A stretch of DNA of 64,000 bases from Hordeum vulgare subsp. vulgare (Eukaryota; Streptophyta; Magnoliopsida; Poales; Poaceae): NCBI RefSeq assembly GCF_904849725.1, contig NC_058519.1, positions 536,618,316 to 536,682,315 on the forward strand, given 5' to 3'. The notes under the pieces were generated by a model. The model was not told where the DNA came from, did not search any database, and saw only the letters and a list, made by a program, of their open reading frames with translations. Position 1 is the first letter of the stretch, and the number at the start of each line of letters is the position of its first letter. Positions 35,063 through 45,982 of the stretch are shown here, one piece after another. A program made the translations under genes and the position numbers.

Positions 35063-35329
35063 GGTCCACGGATAAGAAACCATGTCTATTCAATCATGGC
35101 TTACGTCCATGAAGGATTAACTTCACTCGGGGTAGATCTTTACGAAGTAGGTTATCTCCTTGCCCTTACAAACTTCTTGGTTCAACTCCACAACACGAAG
35201 TAGGAGGCTCCCAAGCGACACCTAACCAATCTAGGAGGCACCACCCTCCAAATAATAATAGATGTGGTAGTATGATGAACTCCTTGCTCTTGTGCTTCAA
35301 AAGATAGTTTCTTCAACACTCAATCACTC
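35063..35329 (-). repeat. Inverted Sirevirus-like LTR fragment, right part
   Basis: This continues the fragment interrupted by D. The reverse complement aligns with about 27,265-27,540 of the direct LTR (GTTGA...CTATCTTTTGAAGCACAAGAGCAAGGAG). It is cut off by the start of element G. Confidence 0.7.
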
Positions 35330-35797
35330 TGAGGGAGTTCTGGATTAATGTGTCCTCACGCGGTCGGGTTATCCCTTATGGGCCGGCCAAATGGGCTGCA
35401 TCATTGAAGACCAGATTGTGTGACGACTTCATAATCAAGATGGAAAGCTCCGAAGACTAGCCATGCATTCCAAGTAAAGAGGACTAGTTTGGCCCATCTA
35501 TCCCCGACTAAGGTCGGTGACATGTAATCCTAGGAACCCTCGTGCCTATATAAACCAGAGGTTCTTAGGGATATAGGAAGGTTATCTCATCTAGGGTTTA
35601 GCTCATACGATCTCGAGGTAGATCAACTCTGTAACCATCATTCCCCATCAATACAATCAAGCAAGACGTAGGGTTTTACCTCCTCGAGAGGGTGCAAACC
35701 AGGGTAAATACTGTCTTCTCTCCTCTCATCCAACCCATCGATCCTAGGTCTACTGTTCGAGACCCCTACCCGAGATCTACCTGTTTTGATGCCGACA
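35330..35797 (+). repeat. 5' LTR of element G
   Basis: 468 bases, from TGAGGGAGTTC to GATGCCGACA. A TATA box (CTATATAAAC, near 35,551) is followed by GTAGGGTTTTACCTC further on, as in related LTRs. The primer site region begins TTGGTGCTTTCATTGAAAG at 35,797-35,815. Confidence 0.75.
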
Positions 35798-35832
35798 TTG
35801 GTGCTTTCATTGAAAGTTCCGCCCTTGGATCA

Positions 35833-36230
35833 ATGGAAGGGTCGATGGCTCGCTCGATCATCAACGATCGAATCTGCAACAGGGTCATCTTCGCCCCTGG
35901 ACATGTCCCCACGCTCGGAAGCATCACGCCGCACGTGGACTAAACTGACCTTCCCGTCTAGATCGGAGGTTTCGTCCCCGATCAACAAATAAGGTTTGGA
36001 GACTTCGAATTCTCCACCGACTCGCGGGGCAATCTGTCCCCCGCCGAAGTCATGGCCTCAGCTGATGAAACTCAAAACCCCAAAGTCTTGACTCTGGGTC
36101 CCTCGTCCGACAAAGGCCTTGGTCCTCTCCTCTTCGAAGAGTGAGCCTTGAGCTCGGACCCGACCATTGTGTCCGGATGACAGGAAATGGCCATTGCCGA
36201 ACTGGCATCCCTTGCGGAAGTCACGGAGGC
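35833..36230 (+). pseudogene. 5' end of gag of element G, broken
   Basis: A likely start (MEGSMARSIIND) is followed by stops and frame changes before the E insertion. E entered after GAGGC (36,226-36,230). Confidence 0.4.
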
Positions 36231-37791
36231 TGTTGCGGCAACAAAAGTCCTTCCCTGGCGCTTAGGAATTCTTCTTGTTACTTCTCTGGTTTGCGTCGGT
36301 TTTTCCCTTGAAGAGGAAAGGGTGATGCAGCACACGAGCAGTAAGTATTTCCCTCAGTTTGAGAACCAAGGTATCGATCCAGAAGGAGGGCCTCGTCAAG
36401 TCCAAAGTACCTACGCAAACACAAACAAGCTTGCACCCAACGCTTCAAAGGGGTTGTCAATCCCTTCAAGATTGTTTGCAAAGTGAGATCTGAAGGCGGA
36501 AAGTGCAACGAAGTAAAATGTGTAAGGCTGAAAATATGGTGTGGAGTAGACCCTGGGGCCCATAGTTTTCACTAGAGGATTCTCTCAAAATAGCAAGTAT
36601 TACAGTGGGTGAACAAATTACTGTCGAGCAATTGATAGAACCGCCAAAAGTCATGACGATATCTAAGGCAATGATCATACATATAGGCATCACGTCCGAT
36701 ACAAGTAGACCGATACTTTCTGCATCTACTACTATTACTCCACACATCGACCGCTATCTAGCATGCATCTAGTGTATTGAGTTCATGACGAACAGAGTAA
36801 CGCTTTAAGCGAGATGACATGATCTAGAGGGATAATCTCAAACCAATGATGAAAACCCCATCTTTTTACCCTTGATGGCAACAACAGGATGCGTGCCTCG
36901 CTACCCCTTCTGTCACTGGGTGAGGTCACCGCACGGTATGAACCCAAAACCAAGCACTTCTCCCATTGCAAGAATCATAGATCTAGTTGGCCAGACAAAA
37001 CCCACAACTCGAAGAGAATTACAAGGATATGAAATCATGCATAAGAGAGATCAGAAGAAACCTAAATAAGACTCATAGATAATCTGATCATGAATCCACA
37101 ATTCATCGGATCTCGACAAACACACCGCAAAAGAAGATTACATCGGATAGATCTCCATGAAGATCATGGAGAACTTTGTATTGAAGATCCCAGAGAGAGA
37201 AGAAGCCATCTACTTACTAGCTATGGACCCGTAGGTCTATGGTGAACTACTCACGCATCATCGGAGAGGTCATGGTGTTGATGAAGAAGCCCTCCGTGTC
37301 CGAATCCCCCCTCCGGCAGGGCACCAGAACATGCCCCAGATGGGATCTTGCGGAGACAGAAGCTTGCGGCGGCAGAAAAGTACTTTCGATGATCTCCTGA
37401 TTTTTTCTGGAATTTTTGGGATTATATAAGCGAAAGACCTAGGTCAGAGGACCTCCGGGGGCCCACAAGCCTGGATGGCGCGACCCCCCCCCCCCCCGGC
37501 CGCGGGGTGGGGGCTTGTGTGGCCCCTAGGGCTCCCCTGCCTTGGCTCCCAAGTTCCCCGATCTTCTTCCGTTCCAAAAAAAATCTTTTCGGGGATTTTC
37601 TTCCGTTTGGACTTCGTTTCAAAATCTCCTCTGAAAGGGGTCGAAAACATGGAAAAAACAAGAACTCGCACTTGGCACCGAGTTAATAAGTTAGTCCCAA
37701 AAAATATATAAAAGGCATACAAAACATCCAAAGTTTGACAAGATAATAGCATGAAACCATCAAAAATTATAGATACATTGGAGACGTATCA
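36231..37791 (-). repeat. 3' LTR of element E
   Basis: Minus strand TGATACGTCTCCAATG (37,791) to GCCGCAACA (36,231). It contains a poly-C run (37,485-37,498) and a TATATAA box near 37,425-37,431. Confidence 0.85.
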
Positions 37792-37806
37792 AGCATCCCC
37801 AAGCTT
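37792..37806 (-). other. Polypurine tract of element E
   Basis: AAGCTTGGGGATGCT on the minus strand, identical to the tracts of B and D. Confidence 0.7.
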
Positions 37807-39477
37807 AACTCCTGCTCGTCCTCGAGTAGGGAAGTGATAAAGAATGAATTTTTGATGTGGAATGCTACCTAGCATAGTTGTCCTTTGCAACTTCTTTCAC
37901 GTGACATGAATGTTCTGATCCGTACGATTCAAAACAATAGTTTGCTATTGACATGAAAACAGTAATACTTCAAGCAAACTGGAAAAGTAATCATGAACTT
38001 TCAAAATAACAAGGCGAAAGAAAGTTATCACTACAAAATCATATAGTCTGGCTATGCTCCATCATCCTCACACAATTAATGTAAATCATGCACAACCCCG
38101 AAATTGGCCAAGTAATTGTTTTCGCACTCTTACTTTCTCAAACTTTTTATAACTATCACACAATACATGAGCGCGAGCCATGGATATAGCACTATAGGTG
38201 GAGTAGAGTGTGGTGGTGGTTGTGAGACAAAAAGGAGGAGATGGTCACACTGACTCGGCGTATCAATAGGCTATGGAGATGCCCATTAATAGATATAAAT
38301 GTGAATGAGTAGGGATTGCCATACAAGAGATGCACTAGATCTATAAGTATGTGAAAGCTCAAAAGGAAAACTAGTGGGTGTGCATACAACTTGCTTGCTC
38401 ACGAAGACCTAGGGCAATTTTGAGGAAGCCCATCATTGGAATATACAAGCCAAGTTATAAAATTAAGATTCCCACTAGCATATGGTAGTGACAAAGCAAG
38501 AAGCTCTCAATCATGAAGAACATGGTGCTAACATGAAGCACAAGTGTGGAAAAAGATAGTAGCATTGTCCCTTCTCTCTTTTTCTCTCTTTTTTTCATTT
38601 GGGCTCGTAGGCCTCTCTTTTTTCTCCTTTTTTGGGCTCTTTGGCCTCTTTTTTATTTCCTCACATGGGACAATGCTCTAATAATGATGATCATCACACT
38701 TTTATTTACTCACAACACAAAATGGTGATGACTCTATAGGAAATGCCTCCGGTAGTGTATCGGGATGTGCAACGATCTAGCATGGCGTATGACGTTGAAA
38801 CATCTCGCTAGCTATCTTACGATCATGCAAAGGCAATATGAGAGTGATGGCATAAGTCATGAGATGGAACGGTGGGAGTTGCATGGCAATATATCTCGGA
38901 ATGGCTATGAAAATGCCATAGTAGGTAGATATGGTGGTTGTTTTGAGGAAGGAATTTGGTGGGTTTGTGCACCGACGAGAATTGCACGGCACTAGAGAGC
39001 CTAGCAATGGTGGAAGGTGAAAGTGCATCTATACCATGGACTAACATTAGTCATGAAGAACTCACATACTTGTTGCGAAAGTTTTTGTTAGTAATCGAAA
39101 CAAAGTGCTAAACGCATACTCCGAGGGGAAGGGTTGGTAGGTGTAAACCATCGCACGACCCCGACCTGAACACAAAGGATGACAATCAATAGATAAATTA
39201 TGCTCCAACTTCCTAACATAGCGGTTCACCATACGTGCATGCTACGGGAATCACTGACTCCAACACAAGTATCTCTAGATTCACAGCACCCTACTAACAT
39301 AACTCTTAATATTACCGAATCCATGTCTCAAAACTAACTGAGAGGAATCGAAACTTCTCTTTCTACTCAATGCACATGAAGATGGAGGTTTTTGCATCCT
39401 CTTTGGGTACCTAGCACATTTGGGACTACTTTCATAGCATAAGCCAACTACCAAATCACGCACCGCCGTGCTCTAAA

Positions 39478-39617
39478 GATATAAGTGAAGCACAAGAGCA
39501 AACGTATCTAGCTCAAAAGATATAAGTGAAGCACTAGAGCAAAAGTATCTAGCTCAAAAGATATAAGTGAAAAACTAGAGCAAAAGTATCTAGCTCAAAA
39601 GATATAAGTGAAGCACT
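39478..39617 (-). repeat. 41-base minisatellite in element E
   Basis: Three full units of exactly 41 bases (39,478-39,518, 39,519-39,559, 39,560-39,600) and a partial fourth. Each begins GATATAAGTGAAGCAC (the third has GATATAAGTGAAAAAC) and contains GTATCTAGCTC. B and D hold fewer, more diverged copies. Confidence 0.9.
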
Positions 39618-39674
39618 ATGAGCATTCTAGCAAGATCGAGATGAGTGCATGTCTCTCTCTCTCAAAAAGGTGTG

Positions 39675-41264
39675 TGATACGTCTCCATCGTATCTACTTT
39701 TCCAAACTCTTTTGCCCTTGTTTTGGACTCAAATTTGCATGATTTGAATGGAACTAACCTGGACTGACGCTGTTTTCAGCAGAATTGCCTTGGTGTTATT
39801 TTTGTGCAGAAATCAAAGTTCTCCAAACGTCCTGAAAATTTACGGGGAGCAGTTTTGGAAAATATCAAAAATATATGCGCCAAGTTCCACCTCAGGGGGT
39901 GGGCCAGTGGGCCACAAGCCCTTGCTCCGCCACCACCCCCTGGTGGCGGTGGACAGGCTTTTGGGGCCCACACGGCTCTGCCGCCCCCAATCTCAGGCTA
40001 TAAGGTCCCTTTCGTCCCAGAAAAAAATAAAAGAGAAGTTTTTGTCGCGTTTTCGATACGGAGGTGCCGCCACCACCTGTTCTTCATCTAGAGGGCAGAT
40101 CTGGAGTCCGTCTTAGGCTCCGGAGAGGGGAAATCGTTGCCATCGTCATCATCAACCTTCTTCCCTCTCCAATTCCATGAAGCTCTTCGTCGTTCGTGAG
40201 TAATCTATTCGTAGGCTCGCTGGGCGGTGATGAGTAGGATGAGATCTATCATGTAATCGAGTTAGTTTTGATGGGGGTTGATCCCTAGTATCCACTATGT
40301 TCTGAGATTGATGTTGCTACTACTTTGCCATGCTTAATGCTTGTCACTAGGGCCCGAGTGCCATGATTTCAGATCTGAAATTATTATGTTGTCACCAATA
40401 TATGTGTGTTTTAGATCCGATCTTGCAAGTTGTAGTTACCTACTATGTGTTATGATCCGGCAACCCCGGAGTGACAATAACCGGAACCACTCCCGGTGAT
40501 GACCATAGTTTGAGGAGTTCATGTGTTCACCAAGTGCTAATGCGTTGGTCCGGTTCTTTATTAAAAGGAGAACCTTAATATCCCGTAGTTTCCTTTTGGA
40601 CCCCGCTGCCACGGGAGGGATGGACAATAGATGTCATGCAAGTTATTTTCCCTAAGCACGTATGACGACACACGGAATGCATGCCTACATCACATTGACG
40701 AACGGGAGCTAGCCACATATCTCTCCGTGTTATAGGTGTTGCATGATGAATATCATCCAAACAAATCACCGACCCATTGCCTACGAGTTTGTCCTACTGC
40801 TGCTGCTACTACTGTTGCTGCTGCTGTTACTTGTCTTGCTGTGCTGCTACTGCTACTACTGTTGCTACTTGTCTTGCTCTGCTGCTACTCTTGCTACTAC
40901 TATCGCTTGCTACTGTTGCTACTTGCTACTGCTGTCACTACTGCTGTTCCTTGCCACTTCCGTTACTCGCTACTTTGGTGTTACTATTGTGCTTGCACAT
41001 ACTAATCTTTCACGTGTGGTTGAATCTGACAATTCAACTACTAACACTTGAGAGTATTCTCTCACCTCCCGTCGTGCGAATCAACAAATTTGGGTCGAAT
41101 ACTCTACCCTCGAAAACTGTTGCGAACCCACGTGCTGGTGGGCCATCAACAACATTCTTCTACTTTCGTTCTCGGGGAGTGCTAGCAGCATTCTTCTGGT
41201 GTCGTTGCAGGGGAAGGTTTGTTGTCATCAACATTCGTCTAGGCATCGCCAGAGATTGCAATTA
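39675..41264 (+). repeat. 5' LTR of element F
   Basis: Starts TGATACGTCTCCATCG and ends GATTGCAATTA, where the 3' copy has CAATCA. A TATA box (CTATAAGG, near 40,000) is followed by an exon-like stretch ending in a GTGAGT donor-like site (near 40,197). A CTG/CTA-type trinucleotide run lies at 40,797-40,960. PBS-like 18-mers lie at 41,161 (12 of 18) and 41,197 (15 of 18). Confidence 0.85.
40797..40960 (+). repeat. Interrupted (CTG/CTA/TTG)n repeat in F 5' LTR
   Basis: A tract of CTG, CTA, CTT and TTG triplets. The matching tract in the 3' LTR is at about 49,080-49,230 with a different number of units, showing slippage since insertion. The poly-Leu and Cys/Tyr frames it creates are not genes. 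Confidence 0.85.
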
Positions 41265-41273
41265 GCATTTTTA

Positions 41274-41291
41274 TGGCGCCGTTGCCGGGGA
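41274..41291 (+). other. Primer binding site of F (tRNA-Asp)
   Basis: TGGCGCCGTTGCCGGGGA, 18 of 18 complementary to the tRNA-Asp 3' end, 9 bases after the LTR. Confidence 0.85.
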
Positions 41292-41341
41292 GGTATTGCT
41301 ATATTCTCTGAGTCACTTGGGATTTATATCTGCTGATCACT

Positions 41342-44169
41342 ATGAAGAATCTGAAATATCCGAAGACCAAAGTCTTGCCCTCAACTACGAGGGGAGGTAA
41401 GGAATTGCCATCTAGCTCTGCACTTGATTCACCTTCGGTTATGAGTAAGTTTGCGACATCACCTCCTGCTAGAAATCTTGATATGTCGCCTGTGCTTGAT
41501 GATGCTTATGATGCTACCGCTAGAGATGCTATGCTTGATACTATGCCTGATACTGCTAGAGATGCTATGCTTGATACTGCTTTGCCTGATGATGCTAGAG
41601 ATGCTATTTTGCCTGATGATGCTATGCTTGATACGGCTAGAGATACTATTTTGCCTGATGTTCCACTAGGAGTGTTCCTTGATGCTCATATTGCTAGAGT
41701 TACTGCCAATGCTCGTGATGCTTCTGAAACTACTCATACCATTGAGATAGAACCTGCTTTTGCGCCTGCTAGATCTAGCTCTCCTAGATATGAATTGCCT
41801 GATATACCTGAGGGTTATGTTATGGAGGGAGAGATAGCTAAGGATTTTCTTGCGTGTAAGGATGCCTATGACACTCAGAAATTACTTCTCAAGTGGAAGG
41901 AAAAATCTCGGGAAGCTAGGATGAAAAATGACCCGAAGTTTGCCACTTCGCCTATCTTTGTCACCGATAAGGATTATGAATTCTCTGTCGACCCTGAGAT
42001 AATCTCTCTAGTCGAATCTGGTCCTTTTCAAGGTTATGAGTCTGAGATGGTCATAGCCCATCTTGCCAAACTATCCAAAATAGCCAACCTTTTCACTAAT
42101 GAGGAGAAGATCTGCCACTACTATATCCTTAAGTTGTTTCCTTTCTCTCTAAAGGATGACGCTAAAGCCTGGTTCACCTCTCTTGCTCCTGGATGTGTGC
42201 GTAGTCCCTAGGAGATGGTCTATTACTTTTGTGAGAAATATTTCCATGCCCATAAGAAGCAAGCTGCCTTGCAGGAAATATACAACTTTGCTCAACTCCA
42301 AGAAGAGAGTCTTCCACAAGCTTGGGGGAGGCTCGTCCAGCTAAAAAATGCTTTGCCTAATCACCCTCTTAAGAAGAACGAGATACTTGATATCCTCTAT
42401 AACGGACTTACCGATGCCTCTAGAGACAACCTAGATAGTTGTGCTGGTTGTGTTTTTAGGGAACGAACTGTAGAACAAGCTGAGACTCTACTGAATAACC
42501 TCTTGATCAACGATAATGCTTGGACTATTCCCGAACCACCTCCTAAGCCAACTCCGAAGAAAAAGGTATTCTATTCCTCAGTCCCGAAGATATGCAAGAA
42601 GCCAAGAAATCCATGCAAGAGAAAGGCGTTAGATCTGAAGATGTCAAAAATCTACCACCTATCAAAGAGATCCATGGTCTCGATAACCAGATACAGGTAG
42701 TGGAAGTGAATTCTCTGCGTAGGTTTGATGAGAGTGATATTCCTTTTGATAAATCTACTAGCCTATGCTTTGATGAATTTGACAACTTTGTTGCCAAACA
42801 ACAGAGTTTCAATGATTATGTTAGCAGACACTTGGAACAAAGTACTCGTATGCTTAGCCATTTAAGTGCTTGTGTAGACAGAAATGTCAATGATCTGAAG
42901 CTTCTGAGTAAACATGCCTCTATGATTACTACTCAGGTAGAACAAGTACTTAAAGCTCAGAATGACCTGCTCAATGAACTAAATGACAACTCTGTGAGAG
43001 TCATTACTAGAGGAGGCAAAATGACTCAGGAAACTTTGTATCCTGAAGGTCATCCTAAGAGAATTGATCAAGATTCTCAAGGAATCAATGCTGATACACC
43101 TAGTCATCCTAAGGAGAAGAAGAAGGATGATAGAAACATGCATGCCAGTTCACCAAATACTGTCACACCTAAAGAACCTAATGATATTCCCGTGTCTGAT
43201 GCAGAAACACAATCAGGTGATGAACATGAACCTGGTGACAATGTGGACAACGATGTTCATAATAATGCTCAACCTAGCAATGATGAGGATGTGGAGATTG
43301 AACCTACGGTTAATCCTGATAATCCACAACCTAAGAGATACAACAAGAATGACTTCACTGCTAGGAAGCATGGTAAAGAGAGGGAGCCATGGGTTCAGAG
43401 ACCTATGCCCTTTCCTCCTAAGCCATCCAAGAAAAAGGATGATGAGGATTTTGAGCGCTTCGTTGAGATGATAAGACCCGTCTTTCTGCAGATGCGGTTA
43501 ACTGATATGCTCAAGATGTCTCCGTATGCCGAGTACATGAAAGATATCATGACTAATAAACGGAAGATACCAGATCTTGAGATCTCCACCATGCTTGCCA
43601 ATTACACTTTTAAAGATGGAACTCCTAAGAAACTTGGTGATCCCGGAGTGCCCACTATACCTTGATCCATTAAAGGAAACTACGTAAGAACTGCCTTATG
43701 TGACCTTGGAGGCGGTGTTAGTGTTATGCCGCTTTCTCTTTATCGTAGACTTGAATTGGATAAGCTGACACCCACTGAAATTTCTCTGCAAATGGACGAC
43801 AAATCAACTACTTTCCCTATCGACGTTTGCGAGGATGTGCCTGTTGTGGTTGCTAATACCACTATCTTAACACACTTTGTTATCTTGGATATTCCCGAGG
43901 ACGATGCCATGGCTGTCATCCTCGGAAGACCCTTTTTAAACACGACAGGGGCTGTTATGGATTGCAACAAAGGCAATGTCACTTTCCATGTCAACGGTAC
44001 TGAGCACACAGTGCACTTTCCGAAGAAACGATATCCAGTACATTGCATCAATGCTATCGAAAAGACTTCATCGATTCTTATTGGGAGCTTTGAATGCCCT
44101 ATTCCTCGTGTCAAGATGAAGTATGATTTGCTTGTTGGGGAGATACGTATCCCCATTGAGGTGACTTAG
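41342..44169 (+). pseudogene. Gag-protease of element F, broken
   Basis: ATG at 41,342. The N-terminal part carries degenerate repeats of ARDAMLDT and LPDDA (about residues 55-105). The gag core follows (KDDAKAWFTSL, then LPQAWGRLVQL and LYNGLTDASRDNLD). TAG at 42,209-42,211 interrupts the frame, and a frameshift lies near 42,560-42,590. The next part is acidic and hydrophilic with a basic-Pro patch (PMPFPPKPSKKKDDEDFERF). TGA at 43,663-43,665 precedes the aspartic protease (ALCDLGGGVSVMPLSLY, then VILGRPFLNT). The active-site motif is D-L-G-G; I recall relatives with D-L-G-A. The stop at 44,167-44,169 appears natural, and nothing of RT follows. Confidence 0.85.
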
Positions 44170-44339
44170 TGGCTATTCGAAAATTCTCTGTTCTCTCTTG
44201 CGATTCGAGAAGGTTTTGTCATAAGGACTTGATCAATCCCATTGACGGATTTCTTTCGATGACCATGAAACGGATGAATCAAAGAGTCACATACCTCTGT
44301 TTTGAGTTTTCTTTTTCTGTTGCTTAGAAGAAAATGATA

Positions 44340-44720
44340 GAATTAGTTTAGTTTTTCCTGTTTACTGTTTTAGCGTCCCGGAGAAAAATACCTCGAAAAT
44401 AAAAGTTCTCCGATGGTCCTGAAATTTTAGTATGATTTTTTCTGGAATTTTTGAAAATTTCTGGGCCTGAGAGCTGGCCTGGGGGCCTGACCAGTGGGCC
44501 ACAAGCCCTGCCACCGCCACCTACCCCGTTGGTGGCGGGGTGCAAGATTGTGGGGCCCACAGGCACCCCTCCACTCATTCCAGCTCCCAGCCTCTTCTTC
44601 CACCTCAAGAAAAAATTGTTTCGCAGCTCAAACCCGTGTTCTTGCTCATTTGGCTGTGATTTTAGATCTCCTTGCTCAAAGCACCATTCTCCGAACTGTT
44701 TTGGGGAAATTACTCCTTGG
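44340..44720 (+). promoter_or_regulatory. Diverged LTR-like segment upstream of F's second ORF
   Basis: This segment is collinear with part of F's own LTR in the same orientation. The matches include AAAGTTCTCC, GGTCCTGAAA, CCAGTGGGCCACAAGCCCT, GGTGGCGG and GGGGCCCACA, corresponding to about 39,810-39,975 of the 5' LTR. It is far more diverged than the two LTRs are from each other. It ends in a consensus donor (G|GTAAGT, intron from 44,720), just as the LTR has GTGAGT at the matching distance. It may be a promoter with first exon for the downstream ORF. No clear TATA box is visible. Confidence 0.5.
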
Positions 44721-44943
44721 TAAGTGACTCCTCCATTGGTCCAATTAGTTTTTGCTCTAGTGCTTTATCCTTCGTGTATTCTTGCTAGCTTTGGTGACCC
44801 TGTTCTTGAGCTAGAAATGTTGATTTTAGCCGGTCCCAAGTAGTTTTAGCGCGGGATACGGTCTCTAGGCACTAGTAGGAGTAGTTGCTACAAGTTGGGT
44901 TAATCCTTATTCACTTTTCTTTCGAATTCTCTAAAAATTTCAG
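44720..44943 (+). other. Possible intron in the 5' UTR of F's second ORF
   Basis: Donor GTAAGT at 44,720 and acceptor AAATTTCAG ending at 44,943 (or TTTTTCAG ending at 44,953), followed by the ATG at 44,972. Sequence prediction only. Confidence 0.35.
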
Positions 44944-44971
44944 AATTTTTCAGAGCTAGAAAAAGGAAAAG

Positions 44972-45982
44972 ATGAGGAGGTTCTTGAGAGGCTCTTCAAG
45001 CCGTAACCATAAGGAGGATGAGAAGAACCACCCCAAGTACATAGTCCCTCGAGTCACAGAAGTTCGAGCGTGCGAGTGGCCAAGTGAAGAATTTTTACGC
45101 GCCGTCGGACTTTATGAAGACTTTTATTACTTGGTGGAGAACGCAAGTCTTACTGCATTTGTTGAAGATAAGTGCCCATAATATCTCCTCCTCACCAATA
45201 TTTTCGTTCAAAGCTTCAGCTTTTATCCGAGGAAGAATCCTCCCATGGTTGAGTTCATGATATATGATGTCCCCCAGTGCATGACGCTGCAGGATTTTTG
45301 CAATGTATGGAAATTACCTTATGTTGGGGATATCCGTGACCCTCGTCCACGGGACTTGGAGGATTTCATTGGTTCTATTACTGTCGGAGAGGAGAGAGGA
45401 GTGTCTCGCGCTAGAATTGCTAGCATACATTTTCCTGTGCTTCGGTACTTCTCACTATTTGTGGGAAAATGTTTGATTGGCCGTGGGGAGGCGGGATCAC
45501 TTAGTTCTCCAGACCTTGCGGTTTTGCGCGAAGGCCTTTATAACGATAAGACTTATAACTTGGGCGCTATAGTAGCTCAACGATTGAACCTGAACCGTTC
45601 TAAAGGTGTTGTCTATGGAGGTATCTATGCTACCCGTCTTGCCAGACACTTTGAGATACCCATTAGACTGGGAGAGGAAGGAGAGATGCTTCTCCCTGAG
45701 AGATATCTCGATTATGACAGCATGGTTCGCCATGATTTTTTGGATAGAGATGCTAGTAGACAGATGATTTATAACCTGGTGTTTAGTCAGGGTACTAGAG
45801 AGACTATTACTTTGCCTGCTCCTTCTTTGTTTGATCTTCATGCAGGCAGGTACACTATTATGCCCGCGGACATCTACGCATATTAGGGCTTGGCCCAACC
45901 ACAGGTGCCCGTGCCCGAGCCGCCAGTCGAGTACCAGACGCCAGTTTATCAGTGGGAGCCAGAGGAGCTCACACAGCAGTGA
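44972..45982 (+). pseudogene. Athila-ORF1-like gene of element F, two stops
   Basis: A single frame runs from ATG 44,972 to TGA 45,980-45,982, interrupted by TAA at 45,179-45,181 (where a Gln is likely) and TAG at 45,884-45,886. The product would be ~336 residues. It starts basic (MRRFLRGSSSRNHKEDEKN). Its middle resembles the ATHILA ORF-1 family (Pfam ATHILA) as I remember it: an LRYFSLFVGKCLIGRGEAGSL segment, DLAVLREGL, NLGAIVAQRL and VYGGIYATRLARHF. The tail is Pro/Gln rich. It sits where pol would normally be, after a separate LTR-like segment. The function is unknown; both stops fit C-to-T changes. Confidence 0.6.

Noticed and set aside
39478..39617. CRISPR-like regular repeats
   Set aside because: The units are contiguous without unique spacers, and the genome is a plant; this is a minisatellite.
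40736..41265. Poly-Leu and Cys/Tyr-rich frames in F's LTRs (also 49,022-49,443)
   Set aside because: They are translations of a CTG/CTA triplet tract in different frames.
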